From JBLHKS01 sp047620505 (GTDB lineage Bacteria; Verrucomicrobiota; Verrucomicrobiia; Verrucomicrobiales; DEV007), in NCBI GenBank assembly GCA_047620505.1, contig JBLHKS010000045.1:1-40715 (forward strand): a stretch of DNA of 40,715 bases, written 5' to 3'. Position 1 is the stretch's first letter. Every line of letters begins with the position of its first letter. Positions 1 to 8,376 of the stretch are shown in pieces. The position numbers and the translations under genes were made by a program. Below the pieces are notes generated by a model. The model saw only the letters and a program-made list of their open reading frames with translations, searched no databases and had not been told where the DNA came from.

Positions 1-1
1 A

Positions 2-589
2 ACCGACTCAATCAGCATTTTCGAATTCGCTTGGGCGCACAAAGATCCGAAGGACCGCAAACTCAATCATGCTGATGCGGTGAAGTTCGCGAAGCTGGAT
101 GCAAACGACGACAGCGCAGTCAGCCGAAAAGAATTCGGAGCTGGCGAATTTGCTCAGCAAGCACGGGCGAACGACAACCAGGATGCGGTTGGCGAGGCGT
201 TCGACAAAATCGACGACGATGGCGATGGCGAGATCAGCCCTCGCGAGTACGCAGCCGCGCTGCAGCGCCGTCGCATGGCGGAAGCAGACAAAGGAAAAGA
301 CAAGCCGAAAAAGGACGAGGACGGAATCGATCCCCGCATCGTTGAGTCCTTCCGCGAGTTGGATCGAGACGACGACCGTGCTGTCAGTCTGCGTGAATTT
401 TCACGCGGCGAATTGGCCGATCGAGTTGACGATCGCGATGTCGTTGAAGAAATCTTCGAGCGCGCCGATGCCAACGACGACGATGAACTCAGCTTGAAAG
501 AGTACGCTGAGTTTCGGAAGCACTTCCGCGGACCGCCTCCAGGAAAAAAGGGTAAAGGAAAAGGCAAAGGGAAGGGCGGAAAGCGCTGA
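2..589 (+). CDS. EF-hand calcium-binding protein, 5'-truncated by the window edge
   Basis: The reading frame is open to the left edge, so the true start lies outside the window; a GTG at 80 is an internal codon, not a convincing start. Counting from that GTG, four canonical 12-residue EF-hand loops are visible at residues 7-18, 45-56, 95-106 and 130-141, each starting with Asp and ending with Glu and rich in Asp/Asn. A basic Gly/Lys tail closes the protein. The loops predict Ca2+ binding; the partner is unknown. Two similar EF-hand proteins lie elsewhere in the window (13967 and 24192), both exported, so this one is probably exported too, although its N-terminus cannot be seen. Confidence 0.85.
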   Translation, partial: TDSISIFEFAWAHKDPKDRKLNHADAVKFAKLDANDDSAVSRKEFGAGEFAQQARANDNQDAVGEAFDKIDDDGDGEISPREYAAALQRRRMAEADKGKDKPKKDEDGIDPRIVESFRELDRDDDRAVSLREFSRGELADRVDDRDVVEEIFERADANDDDELSLKEYAEFRKHFRGPPPGKKGKGKGKGKGGKR

Positions 590-619
590 GCCGATCAATC
601 GATCCCATTTAATTTCGTC

Positions 620-652
620 AAAAAGGGCGGCCTGTTACGGGTCGCCCTTTTT
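620..652. terminator. Bidirectional Rho-independent terminator
   Basis: A perfect 10-bp inverted repeat, AAAAAGGGCG (620-629) against CGCCCTTTTT (643-652), encloses a 13-nt loop. The A/T-rich outer stem gives a U-tract on either strand. It sits between the convergent EF-hand gene and the lectin-like gene, which is where a shared terminator is expected. Confidence 0.8.
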
Positions 653-663
653 CGTGATCCGCT

Positions 664-675
664 CAGCAGCTGCTG
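664..675. repeat. Intergenic copy of the CAGCAGCTGCTG palindrome
   Basis: A perfect 12-bp palindrome lies between the terminator at 620-652 and the stop codon (678-680) of the minus-strand lectin-like gene. It is one of two copies outside any gene, so protein sequence cannot account for it. Confidence 0.9.
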
Positions 676-677
676 GC

Positions 678-1388
678 TCAGCTTTTGCTCCAGATTTTCA
701 GATCATCGACAACTGCGTTCTTCGGAACGGCCAGCCGCAGAGTGCGCTTGGTCGGATGCGCGATTCCTTCCGATTCAAAAGAGCCGACCTCTTTTCCGTC
801 GATCGAAAGCGTAATTTTTTCGCCAGCGACTTGAACCAGAAGATCGTACCATTTTCCGACCTCCAGCTTGTTTGCGATCTTGATCTGCTTGCCGGCGAGC
901 GATTCTTTTTGTTCCTTTGTCAGGGCGTTTGCCAGCCGCGCTTCCCGGGTTTTCAGATTCATGTTTCCAGTCTTCAAATCCTGAAGCAGAACTTCTTTCG
1001 CAGAGATTTTCGCGGCGAAAAGATGGCCAGCATGAACTTCCTTGAATTTAAGATCAGCGAAGTTCAAACCCAGACTGTCTTTCGCATCTTCCAGCATGAA
1101 ACGCAGGCCGACAGCTCCATTCGTGAACTCAGCTGGATGCGTTACCGAAACCCCGTGATCGGCGGTCTCGTGAATGAAAATGTACATCGCCCCATCGCGC
1201 AGATCGACCTGCTTGTTGCCGTTCGCCCGCGTCCGGCTGTTCGTTCCCCAGCCGTTGCCCGGCTCGTCCTTTTCTTCCTGGGATTCGCTCCGCTCAAAGT
1301 CGTCTTCAAAAATCAGTTTACCGTGATCATCGGCCTGAAGTTGAGGAAGGATCGCGAAGGCCAGAAGAAGAATTGAAAGTCGTGTCAT
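678..1388 (-). CDS. Secreted lectin-like (DUF1080/LamG-type fold) protein
   Basis: The 236-residue protein has a signal peptide at residues 1-19 (hydrophobic run, then LQA before the mature DDHGK). The mature part begins KLIFEDDFER and later has KWYDLLVQVAGEKITLSIDGKEVGSF, in short pieces characteristic of concanavalin-like DUF1080 domains, where a beta-sandwich follows a 'DDFER' opening and a 'W..l.v.v.g..i...vdg' strand set. Such domains abound in PVC bacteria as periplasmic or secreted carbohydrate-binding or sugar-hydrolysing modules. No catalytic residue can be assigned here. It is convergent with the EF-hand gene and separated from it by a terminator. Confidence 0.7.
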   Translation of the reverse strand: MTRLSILLLAFAILPQLQADDHGKLIFEDDFERSESQEEKDEPGNGWGTNSRTRANGNKQVDLRDGAMYIFIHETADHGVSVTHPAEFTNGAVGLRFMLEDAKDSLGLNFADLKFKEVHAGHLFAAKISAKEVLLQDLKTGNMNLKTREARLANALTKEQKESLAGKQIKIANKLEVGKWYDLLVQVAGEKITLSIDGKEVGSFESEGIAHPTKRTLRLAVPKNAVVDDLKIWSKS

Positions 1389-1513
1389 GCCCGAGCCTTA
1401 CAAGGAAACCGCCTCGTTGAAAAGCGATTCTGCGAGCCGCCGCCGGGAGCTTGTTCGATTCGGCCGATCGCGGCGAGCCCGCTTCGTGATCAAAACCGTC
1501 ACTGCGTCATTTT

Positions 1514-2383
1514 TCAGTTTGTGCGATTCAGTGGAATTGCTTTGAACTCTTTCGTTAGGTTCGTGAGCGATTCTTCAACTGCCATTCGCTCAAGACTCGA
1601 AGCACCAACGAAACCTACCGCATCGGTTCGCTCATTGATGAATGCGGCGTCTGAAGGAGTTGCGATCGGGCCTCCATGCGAGAGATAAATCACGTCATTC
1701 CGCACCGTCTTTGCAGCGTCGATCATCGCCTGAGTCGCCGCAGCTGCATCTTCCAGAGACATCGCCGCATTCGTTACGCCGATCGAGCCGCCGACCGTGC
1801 AGCCGACGTGCGCGATGATCACATCTGCGCCGGCTTCCGCCATTGCTTTTGCTTCCTCGGGTGAGGCAACGTAGACAATCGAGAAGATGTCCATTTTGCG
1901 AGACAGCGCCACTGTTTCCACTTCCTTGTGAGTTCCCATTCCGGTTTCTTCAAGCTGTTGCCGGAAGTCTCCATCGATGATCGAGTGTGTCGGGAAATTA
2001 TTCATTCCGGAAAAGCCCATCGCCTTGACCTGCTGAAGCCAATGCCACATTCGGCGGCGCGGGTCGGTGCAGTGAACGCCGCAGATGACTGGGATTTCCT
2101 GGACGACTGGCAGGACTTCATGCTCGCCGATTTCCATCGCGACCCCGTTGGCATCGCCGTAGCCCATCATTCCTGCGATCGAGCCGTGGCCCATCATTCG
2201 GAAGCGGCCGGAATTGTAAATTATGATCAAATCCGCGCCGCCCTTTTCGATAAATTTGGCGCTGATCCCGGTTCCCGCGCCCGCGGCGATGATTGCTTCG
2301 CCTTTTGAAAGGGTGTCCCGAAGGCGTTCGATGACTTCTTCTCTTGTGTAAGGGTTTCCAACCCCGGTCCATGGATTCGGCAT
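1514..2383 (-). CDS. TIM-barrel enzyme of the phosphoenolpyruvate hydrolase-like family
   Basis: The 289-residue protein has the hallmarks of this family (COG5564, PEP_hydrolase domain): the opening TREEVIERLRDTLSKGEAII, the stretch GAGTGISAKFIEKGGADLII, PVICGVHCTDPRRRM, and the C-terminal YLSHGGPIATPSDAAFI. These map onto successive barrel strands and phosphate-binding loops. The family is related to PEP mutase/isocitrate lyase-type barrels and the precise substrate is uncertain for most members. No signal peptide is present, so it is cytoplasmic. It is transcribed alone, divergently from prmA. A bare GCAGCTGC core lies at 1740. Confidence 0.75.
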   Translation of the reverse strand: MPNPWTGVGNPYTREEVIERLRDTLSKGEAIIAAGAGTGISAKFIEKGGADLIIIYNSGRFRMMGHGSIAGMMGYGDANGVAMEIGEHEVLPVVQEIPVICGVHCTDPRRRMWHWLQQVKAMGFSGMNNFPTHSIIDGDFRQQLEETGMGTHKEVETVALSRKMDIFSIVYVASPEEAKAMAEAGADVIIAHVGCTVGGSIGVTNAAMSLEDAAAATQAMIDAAKTVRNDVIYLSHGGPIATPSDAAFINERTDAVGFVGASSLERMAVEESLTNLTKEFKAIPLNRTN

Positions 2384-2449
2384 GATGCCGGCGATTCTAA
2401 ATGCGTTCGAACCATTTTGACATGAGCAAAACCGGAACCTTCTTAAATC

Positions 2450-3331
2450 TTGAATTCAAACGGTAAAAAATCGCAACACGTCGTGAAATTTCGATGGTTC
2501 AGGGCTGTCCCGGTGGCTGAAGCCGATGTTTGGGAGGACCGGCTGTTTGCGACCGGGCTGGAGAATCTGGCGCTTTCAAACTCGGCCGACGATCAGAAGC
2601 TGCTGCTGGAAGGATTTTTCGAATCCCGAGATGAGGCCGAGCGTTTTCAGGCTGAGTTCGAGGGGCAGATCGAAGAATTTGCCGATCAGAACTGGGTAGC
2701 GCTGGGCGAGGCGGATGCTCGTCGAAAGTCGATTCGCATTCGGGATCGATTCGTGGTTACCCTCGATGATGATCCGGGTTTTCTGGATGAGCTGCGCAGC
2801 GAAAACCCTGGAGCGGACTTGCTGATTTTTCCGCCCGAAATGGCGTTCGGCACGGGCGATCACGAAACGACTTCGACTTGTCTTGAAATGCTCGTCGAAA
2901 ATTCACCGGCCGAGCCCTGGAGTTTCCTTGATCTTGGGACGGGGACCGGAATTCTGGCGGTTGCGGCTTCGTTTCTTGGGGCGTCGCGGATTGTCGGGAC
3001 TGATTTCGATTCAAAGGCGATCGAAGTTGCCCAGGGCAGTCTGGCGCGAAACGGCGTCTCGGCGAATTCGGTCGAGCTTCGCGAGCAGGACGTGCTGGCG
3101 TGGGAGCCGGACGAGCAATTTGATCTCGTTGCGGCGAATCTTTTCAGCACCGTCTTGATCGAAGCGATGCCAGGGATTCGAGCGTCGGTTAAAGATGGTG
3201 GTCAGGTCATTCTTTCAGGAATTCTGCGTGAGCAGCTGCTGGCCGTGGAGACGGCGGCAAAGGATGCTGGTTTGACCTTCGAGCGGGTCGTCGAAAGAGG
3301 AAAATGGGCAAGCGTTCACTGCCTGGTATGA
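2450..3331 (+). CDS. prmA: Ribosomal protein L11 methyltransferase
   Basis: PrmA trimethylates ribosomal protein L11 using S-adenosylmethionine. Visible family motifs are AFGTGDHETT (residues 132-141), the SAM-binding glycine loop DLGTGTGILAVAA (161-173) followed by the acidic GTDFDSKA strand, and VAANLFSTVL, the usual catalytic-strand Asn region. The N-terminal half is the L11-recognition domain. Length is normal (about 290 residues). There is no ATG: the start may be TTG at 2450 or GTG at 2483, and neither has a convincing ribosome-binding site. A one-mismatch palindrome copy at 3230 is read as EQLL. Confidence 0.9.
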   Translation: MNSNGKKSQHVVKFRWFRAVPVAEADVWEDRLFATGLENLALSNSADDQKLLLEGFFESRDEAERFQAEFEGQIEEFADQNWVALGEADARRKSIRIRDRFVVTLDDDPGFLDELRSENPGADLLIFPPEMAFGTGDHETTSTCLEMLVENSPAEPWSFLDLGTGTGILAVAASFLGASRIVGTDFDSKAIEVAQGSLARNGVSANSVELREQDVLAWEPDEQFDLVAANLFSTVLIEAMPGIRASVKDGGQVILSGILREQLLAVETAAKDAGLTFERVVERGKWASVHCLV

Positions 3332-3418
3332 ATGGAAGGCTAGGAAAAAGCCGTACGCGGGGCGGGAATTGCAATTTTTGCATCGAAATCAGTGACGATC
3401 TGCGCTAGAAGATAAGAT

Positions 3419-4003
3419 ATGCAGACAGCGAATGTAAACCTTCCTATCACCGTAACCGGCCGCCACGTCAGCGTCACCGACGCCATGCGCACTCACGCGC
3501 TGAACAAAGTCGAGTCTCTGCAACTCGATTACCCGAAAATTATCGAGGCCAAAGTGATTCTCGATGTCGAGGCTAACTCGCGACATGTCGCGGAAATTAT
3601 TCTTTATTGTGCGAACCACATCACGATTGAAGCGAGTTCGACGACGCCTGACATGTACGCTTCGATCGATGAAACGTTGAGCAAAACCGCTCGTCGGATG
3701 CGGAAGTACAAGACGCGGATGCTGAAGGCGACGCATCGGCCGCGAAAGAATGACGTCAAGCTACTGCCCGAACACGTCTTTGCTCAGGACCTGCCCGAAG
3801 AAGAGGCAGTAGAAGATGTTTTGCCGGTGATCGTCCACAAAGAGAGCTTCAGGTTGCGCCCGCTTTACACAGATGAGGCGATCCAGGACATGGAGCTGAG
3901 CGAGAAGCCGTTTGTGGTTTTTGAGAACGCGAAGAACCACCGACTCTCGATTCTGTTTCGGCGGAAAGACGGCGATTATGCCGTGATTGAACCGCAGGCT
4001 TAG
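3419..4003 (+). CDS. hpf: Long-form ribosome hibernation promoting factor
   Basis: The N-terminal domain (ITVTGRHVSVTDAMR and the basic helix RRMRKYKTRMLKATHRPRK) matches the ribosome-binding HPF/RaiA fold. A linker is followed by the C-terminal dimerisation domain (residues about 135-193: VHKESFRLRPLYTDEAIQDM, then FRRKDGDYAVIEP). This makes it the long form, which by itself drives 70S dimerisation into 100S particles in stationary phase. It precedes hprK by 40 bp, an order reminiscent of rpoN-hpf-ptsN/hprK clusters in Gram-negatives, but rpoN is absent here. A purine-rich GAAGATAAG stretch before the ATG may be the ribosome-binding site. Confidence 0.92.
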   Translation: MQTANVNLPITVTGRHVSVTDAMRTHALNKVESLQLDYPKIIEAKVILDVEANSRHVAEIILYCANHITIEASSTTPDMYASIDETLSKTARRMRKYKTRMLKATHRPRKNDVKLLPEHVFAQDLPEEEAVEDVLPVIVHKESFRLRPLYTDEAIQDMELSEKPFVVFENAKNHRLSILFRRKDGDYAVIEPQA

Positions 4004-4043
4004 AAAGGTCGTTTCTGCGTTCCGCTCGTCGATCTGAACGATC

Positions 4044-5024
4044 ATGCCTGAAAAAAAAGCTGTCCGATCGGCCCCGACCAAACGCGAGTCGATCACTGTC
4101 GGTAAATTCTTTGCGCGTCATCGCAAGGAGCTCGGCCTGCGGCTCGTTGGCGAAGACTGTGGGTATGATCGAGAAATCCAGGAGCCTACAATCAATCGGC
4201 CGGGGCTTGCGTTAGCCGGATATTTTTCCTATTTCGCGTTCAAGCGGATTCAGGTCATTGGGAAGGCCGAGCGTTCGTATTTGCGTTCCCTTGATCTGGA
4301 GGACAAGGCGAAGCGCTTCCTCGATTTTGTGAAGCGCGATATTCCCTGCATCATCATCAGCCGGGGTGAAACGCTTTCAGATCGGCTGCTCGAGATCGCG
4401 AATGCGCATGGGATCAGCGTTTTTCGGACGTCGATGGTCACGATGAATTTCATCAACGCGGCGACGATCCAGATGGAGTGGGATTTTGCGCCGACGCAGA
4501 ACGTTCACGGATGCATGGTCGATTCGATGGGGATCGGCATTTTCATTCGAGGCGATAGCGGAATGGGCAAAAGCGAATGCGTTCTTTCGCTCCTCAGACG
4601 CGGAGCCAGCCTCGTCGCGGATGACGTGGTCATTTTCCGGAATATCGAAGGCCGAGAAATCATCGGTGAAGCAAAGGAGCTTGGGAAGTCCCACATGGAA
4701 GTGCGAGGACTCGGGATTATCAACGTCGGCGCCATTTTTGGGATCGGCAGCATTCGTCTTGAGAAGCGGCTCGATCTGGTTGTCACCCTCAAACGTGAGG
4801 ATGATATTAATCAGCTTGAACGATTTGGCGCTGAGCAGAGAGAGTTTTCTCTACTTGGACTGAAAATCCCGGAGGTGGAGCTTCCGGTGGCCCCCGGGCG
4901 AGATCTCGCGCAGATGATTGAAGTTGCTGCGTTGGATCAGAAGCTTCGTAGTTTTGGATACAACACAGCCGTTGAATTCAACAAGAAGTTGTTGAAAATC
5001 ATGCGCGACCGCAGAATCAATTAG
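4044..5024 (+). CDS. hprK: HPr kinase/phosphorylase
   Basis: This bifunctional enzyme phosphorylates and dephosphorylates the regulatory serine of HPr. The 326-residue protein has the full set of HprK features: an N-terminal domain (residues 1-150), the conserved His155 preceding the P-loop, Walker A GDSGMGKS (170-177), the DD pair at 193-194 region in VADDVV, and the HprK signature HMEVRGLGIINV (217-228). It lies 57 bp upstream of the HPr gene, so the kinase and its substrate are encoded together. No EI or EII component is visible in the window. Confidence 0.95.
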   Translation: MPEKKAVRSAPTKRESITVGKFFARHRKELGLRLVGEDCGYDREIQEPTINRPGLALAGYFSYFAFKRIQVIGKAERSYLRSLDLEDKAKRFLDFVKRDIPCIIISRGETLSDRLLEIANAHGISVFRTSMVTMNFINAATIQMEWDFAPTQNVHGCMVDSMGIGIFIRGDSGMGKSECVLSLLRRGASLVADDVVIFRNIEGREIIGEAKELGKSHMEVRGLGIINVGAIFGIGSIRLEKRLDLVVTLKREDDINQLERFGAEQREFSLLGLKIPEVELPVAPGRDLAQMIEVAALDQKLRSFGYNTAVEFNKKLLKIMRDRRIN

Positions 5025-5081
5025 CGCTTTCCAGATTTGCCTTGGTGAATCTTGGAATTCTGATAGTTTCGCCGCTTTCTT

Positions 5082-5351
5082 ATGGTTCTGACCAAAACCT
5101 TCACAATCGAGAACAAGCAGGGGCTTCACGCCCGTCCTGCGGCGCTTTTTGTGAAGGCAGCGAACAAGTATCAGTCCGAAATCTGGGTCAAGAAAGAGGA
5201 CGAGGAAGTGAATGGCAAAAGCATCATGGGCCTGATGATGCTCGCGGCTGAATGCGGGTCGCAGCTCGAAGTTTCCGCCGAAGGAGATGACGCGGAAGCG
5301 GCGATGGCAGAGCTGGAAGCGATGATTTCGGGCGGATTTGAAGGGACTTGA
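5082..5351 (+). CDS. ptsH: Phosphocarrier protein HPr
   Basis: The 89-residue protein shows both HPr phosphorylation sites: the active-site histidine in GLHARPAA (His16, equivalent to His15) and the regulatory serine in GKSIMGLMML (Ser47, equivalent to Ser46). The serine site matches its neighbour HprK. Without EI/EII nearby its role may be mainly regulatory, as proposed for incomplete PTS chains in other bacteria; that is inference. The start ATG at 5082 is the only sensible one. Confidence 0.94.
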   Translation: MVLTKTFTIENKQGLHARPAALFVKAANKYQSEIWVKKEDEEVNGKSIMGLMMLAAECGSQLEVSAEGDDAEAAMAELEAMISGGFEGT

Positions 5352-5396
5352 AGGGCTGACAAATTGCGCGTCCTCGAATTGTTCTGCTAAGAAATC

Positions 5397-5765
5397 ATGC
5401 AACTCAGATGCCCATGCGGAAACTGTATCCACGACGGTACTGATTGTTTGCCTTACAAGGGCTACATAATTCCGGACGAAGATCATTTCCCCATACTCGA
5501 TGGCTACGACGCCCTCCTTGAAAGGGTTGCGGAACGTGGAGCGGTAGAAGATGGGGACTACATGGATGTCCGTCGAAATTCTGCTCCGTTGCGACAGATC
5601 TACCAATGTTCTAATTGCGGAAGAATCTTCATTTGGGACGAGAATATTGAAGGAGCCTTTTCCTTTAAGCCGGAAGATGATGACATAAACAAGCGCCTCT
5701 TAATGAGCCGGAAAAACATTGCAGAACAAGACGCGGACCAAGCCATTAATTTTGGTGATTATTGA
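5397..5765 (+). CDS. Cysteine-rich small protein, possible zinc ribbon, function unknown
   Basis: I do not recognise this 122-residue protein. It opens with MQLRCPCGNCIHDGTDC (four cysteines in a short span) and has a CSNCGRIFIW knuckle near residue 70; together these could bind a zinc ion. The C-terminal half is acidic with no signal peptide or membrane segment. The coding sequence is visibly AT-richer than its neighbours and uses codons such as ATA and TTA that are rare elsewhere in the window, and the DNA just downstream is AT-rich, so recent acquisition is possible. It follows HPr by 45 bp on the same strand. Confidence 0.7.
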   Translation: MQLRCPCGNCIHDGTDCLPYKGYIIPDEDHFPILDGYDALLERVAERGAVEDGDYMDVRRNSAPLRQIYQCSNCGRIFIWDENIEGAFSFKPEDDDINKRLLMSRKNIAEQDADQAINFGDY

Positions 5766-5811
5766 AATTTTAGTAGATTTTGATAATTAAGTCGACTAAA
5801 CTTGCCGTCCC
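5766..5811 (+). promoter_or_regulatory. AT-rich gap with promoter-like GATAAT
   Basis: This short gap upstream of the proline-rich gene is strongly AT-rich in an otherwise GC-rich window. It includes TTTTGATAATTAAG, in which GATAAT could serve as a -10 element. A TTGAAA at 5763-5768 is too close (13 bp) to be a standard -35. A similar TTGATAATT occurs in the other AT-rich gap near 13744. Confidence 0.25.
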
Positions 5812-6624
5812 ATGTCGGACCAGATGTCGAACCTGATGAAGATCTTCGTCCAGGACGAAGAAGAAACTGCGCCAACGCCTGCGGACGCTCCAGCCCAACC
5901 GAGCTCTCCAGACCCGCTTGCAGGGGAGCCAGTTCATCCGGCTCCGGCGCTGAATGGCTCGCACGCCAATCCGTTTCAGCAGCCTCAGGTGGTTCCTCCG
6001 ATTCCGGAAACCCAGCCAGAGCCGATTTTTACCGAGACTCCAGTCGCTCCGAGCCCGAGTCCCGACTCTCCGCCGCTTTCGCAGTCCGAAATCGCCGCGA
6101 TTGAGCTTCAACGAATGATTCTCGGCATCAGTGACGGTGACGACGAGCAGCCGGAACCAACTCCGGTCGCTGCTCCGCCAGCTGAGCCGATTCAGCCAGC
6201 GCCAACGCCAGTTCCGGTGCCAGCAGCTGCTGAGTCTCCAAACCTTGACGACTACCAAAGTATTCACGAATCTTTGAGCGTGATTTCGCGTCGGCTGGAA
6301 AGTCTTCCGCTAGGAAATCCGAGCGGCGAGCCGCTGCTGCGCCAGATCGGACCTGGAGGGCTTAATTTCGTTGAGCAGGCGATGCAGGTTGCCGAAACTC
6401 AGGCGGGAATTCTCCCGCGGTCCTTCGATCTGGAAACTTTCCAGAAAGAGGGGAAGGAACTCCGCGATCTCGGGACGCTTTCCGCAGAGTTGAAGGCGCT
6501 AACGACTCGGGTCGAAAACGCGGAAGCAGCGATCGGCAGCGATGCGTTCGCCCGAGCTCTCAGCGTTTATCAAGCCGCCAAACTCGCCAACGCGACGGCC
6601 GATCTGGATCGGTTTCTCGCCTGA
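5812..6624 (+). CDS. Proline-rich protein with helical C-terminal domain, function unknown
   Basis: Residues 1-140 are low-complexity and rich in Pro, Ala and acidic residues, so probably disordered. Residues about 145-270 look folded and helical (VEQAMQVAETQAGILPRSFD, then TLSAELKALTTRVENAEAAI, then DAFARALSVYQAAKLA). No signal peptide or membrane segment is seen. The tail resembles conserved hypothetical proteins of unknown role, but I cannot name a family. Its stop codon is one base from that of the convergent HTTM-like gene. A perfect palindrome at 6221 is read as PAAAE, inside the low-complexity part. Confidence 0.65.
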   Translation: MSDQMSNLMKIFVQDEEETAPTPADAPAQPSSPDPLAGEPVHPAPALNGSHANPFQQPQVVPPIPETQPEPIFTETPVAPSPSPDSPPLSQSEIAAIELQRMILGISDGDDEQPEPTPVAAPPAEPIQPAPTPVPVPAAAESPNLDDYQSIHESLSVISRRLESLPLGNPSGEPLLRQIGPGGLNFVEQAMQVAETQAGILPRSFDLETFQKEGKELRDLGTLSAELKALTTRVENAEAAIGSDAFARALSVYQAAKLANATADLDRFLA

Positions 6625-6625
6625 A

Positions 6626-7666
6626 TCAGCCCGGCGCGCCCAAAGGTTTCTCCGGCGGGCTCTCGGATTTTGACTTTTTCGCAATCGCGATGGTTGCAGC
6701 CACAATCCAGAAGACCGGATTGACGAGGAAAATCCAGACAGCCACTTCGTTCTGGTAAAATTGGAGATTCATCAGGTAGTCGACCATTCGGTGGAAAACC
6801 ACGAGTCCCAGCCCGACAAAGGCCATGAGCCAGCGGCTCCAAAGCCCAATAAAACAGAATAGCTCAAGAAATAAGCCGCCCATCATGAAGAAGCGCGTCG
6901 CATTCGGATTCTCCAGCATCTCGTTCGCCCACGGGACGCGCTCCTCGCCGAATTTCTCCTTATCGAGATCTTTGTAGTAGTTCTGGCGGTAGGTTTTGAC
7001 GATGTAGAGAGCGCTGTAGTGGCTTTTCTGGATCCACTGGCCGTCGCTTTTGATCAACTTCGTAGCACCGGCGATGACGTAGGCGGCGATGATCGTGACT
7101 TGCGTGAATCGGATCAGATAATCGTTTAAGCTGTAGCGCGATTTCTCAGCTTCATCAGCCGAGGCCAGCGCCGGTTTCTTTCGAACCCATTTCGAGATTG
7201 CGTGAACCCAGACGACCACGGTTTGCGCCAGGAGGATCAGGCCGATCAGCTTGTATCCGTGATAGGCGAAGCCGTTCGAATTGTAGAGCGTCCACGCGAG
7301 GATCATGATCGTGGTCAGAATCGGCAACGAGATGATCAGGCCCCGACCAATCACGTAAGAGATCAGCGCGCCAATCGAAATGATCCAGAGCGGGAGCTGC
7401 AGGCTGTCCTTTGACATGAAAGTCAGGTCAAACCATCTCGCCAAGCCGTGCGGGTGCTTCTGAGCGGTTTCGTCGACGCCACCCGCGGTGCCAAACCAGC
7501 CGCGGTTGCCGAAAAAATCGTCTCCACGCGGACCGAGGGCGTCCAGCGGCAGACACTGAAAAATCAGCCAGGCGAAGAGAACTCGTAGCGCGATCGCTTC
7601 CCACTTGTGGAATCGGCGCATTCCGAAACGGGTGCCAACGTAGGTCGTTTCCTTCGATTCGCTCAT
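6626..7666 (-). CDS. HTTM-like multi-pass membrane protein
   Basis: The 346-residue protein has roughly six to eight hydrophobic segments. Features recalling HTTM/vitamin-K-dependent-carboxylase-like and DoxX-like membrane proteins are an early RVLFAWLIFQCLPL helix, AYVIAGATKLIKSDGQW (a small-residue helix followed by K and W), and a late FHRMVDYLMNLQFYQN segment. The function of such bacterial proteins is mostly unknown. Its start codon overlaps the stop of the upstream gene (7663-7666, ATGA), so the two are translationally coupled and probably form a pair. Confidence 0.65.
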   Translation of the reverse strand: MSESKETTYVGTRFGMRRFHKWEAIALRVLFAWLIFQCLPLDALGPRGDDFFGNRGWFGTAGGVDETAQKHPHGLARWFDLTFMSKDSLQLPLWIISIGALISYVIGRGLIISLPILTTIMILAWTLYNSNGFAYHGYKLIGLILLAQTVVVWVHAISKWVRKKPALASADEAEKSRYSLNDYLIRFTQVTIIAAYVIAGATKLIKSDGQWIQKSHYSALYIVKTYRQNYYKDLDKEKFGEERVPWANEMLENPNATRFFMMGGLFLELFCFIGLWSRWLMAFVGLGLVVFHRMVDYLMNLQFYQNEVAVWIFLVNPVFWIVAATIAIAKKSKSESPPEKPLGAPG

Positions 7667-8376
7667 TGCTTCGAAAAATCGCGTTCAGCGAGAACGACTT
7701 CGGTTTCGATTAATTCAGTTCCTTCGACTGTGATGTCGATCCTGACAAACCGCCAAATGTCGTCCAGCCGATGATCGAATCCTTTTTGCCGCTTCTCCTC
7801 CGCTAGCCGGAGTGCGTCTTCGCGAAGGTCCTCGAGAACCGCGAGGCCGCATTCGCGTCGGTCTTTTTTCTTCAATTCGGTATGGTTTTCAAGCCCAAGC
7901 TCATTGGTGGATTCTTGGCGTTTTGATCGATAAATTTTCCCAGCTTTAGCGGAAGTGAGCGTGGTGAGCGCGCGCACCGGCAAGGGTTTGGTTTTTCCAT
8001 CGGCGTCGACGGTTGCCAGAAAATAGTATTCACTCGTGGGCCCCGGATCGGCGTACATCGGAAAGTGGGAAAACGGATATTCCTCGCCGATCGCCAGGTT
8101 GATCCCGGTGATGGCGAAGACCCAGGTAAGCGGGTGCCGAATCACTGAGACGAGAATCGCGCTAGGCGAGCGGCCGGCGATCACGAAAATCGCCTCCACG
8201 AAACCCCAGATCGCAAGCGGCGCGCCGAGGATTCGACCCGGCCAGCGCAAGGCCTTCGGCATCAGATCGAAGACCACCAGAAGAATCAGGACGGCTCCGA
8301 TTGCGAGTTTTACAAAGCCGTGGAGTCCGCAAAATCGTTTCCAGCAGCTGCTGAGTTTTTCGCCGAAGGCGCTCAT
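7663..8376 (-). CDS. Membrane protein paired with the HTTM-like protein
   Basis: The 237-residue protein has about three membrane segments in residues 20-120, then the motif YPFSHFPMYADP (about residues 124-135) and a soluble, charged C-terminal domain. In my recollection a 'FSHFPMY' motif recurs in proteins encoded beside HTTM-type membrane proteins, which would fit a two-component membrane unit; the activity is unknown. It overlaps hisH upstream and the HTTM-like gene downstream, each by four bases. The palindrome at 8342 lies near the N-terminus and is read as LSSCW, the rare third frame. Confidence 0.6.
   Translation of the reverse strand: MSAFGEKLSSCWKRFCGLHGFVKLAIGAVLILLVVFDLMPKALRWPGRILGAPLAIWGFVEAIFVIAGRSPSAILVSVIRHPLTWVFAITGINLAIGEEYPFSHFPMYADPGPTSEYYFLATVDADGKTKPLPVRALTTLTSAKAGKIYRSKRQESTNELGLENHTELKKKDRRECGLAVLEDLREDALRLAEEKRQKGFDHRLDDIWRFVRIDITVEGTELIETEVVLAERDFSKQ

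Noticed and set aside
654..1376. Long plus-strand frame opposite the lectin-like gene
   Set aside because: It is a shadow of the minus-strand gene, with no recognisable motif and arginine/phenylalanine-rich content.
1740..1747. GCAGCTGC cores at 1740, 13360 and 40427 as family members
   Set aside because: They lack the outer arms. About one such core is expected by chance in the window, so they may be background.
2422..2463. Tiny 13-codon frame before prmA as a leader peptide
   Set aside because: There is no ribosome-binding site or attenuator hairpin to support it.
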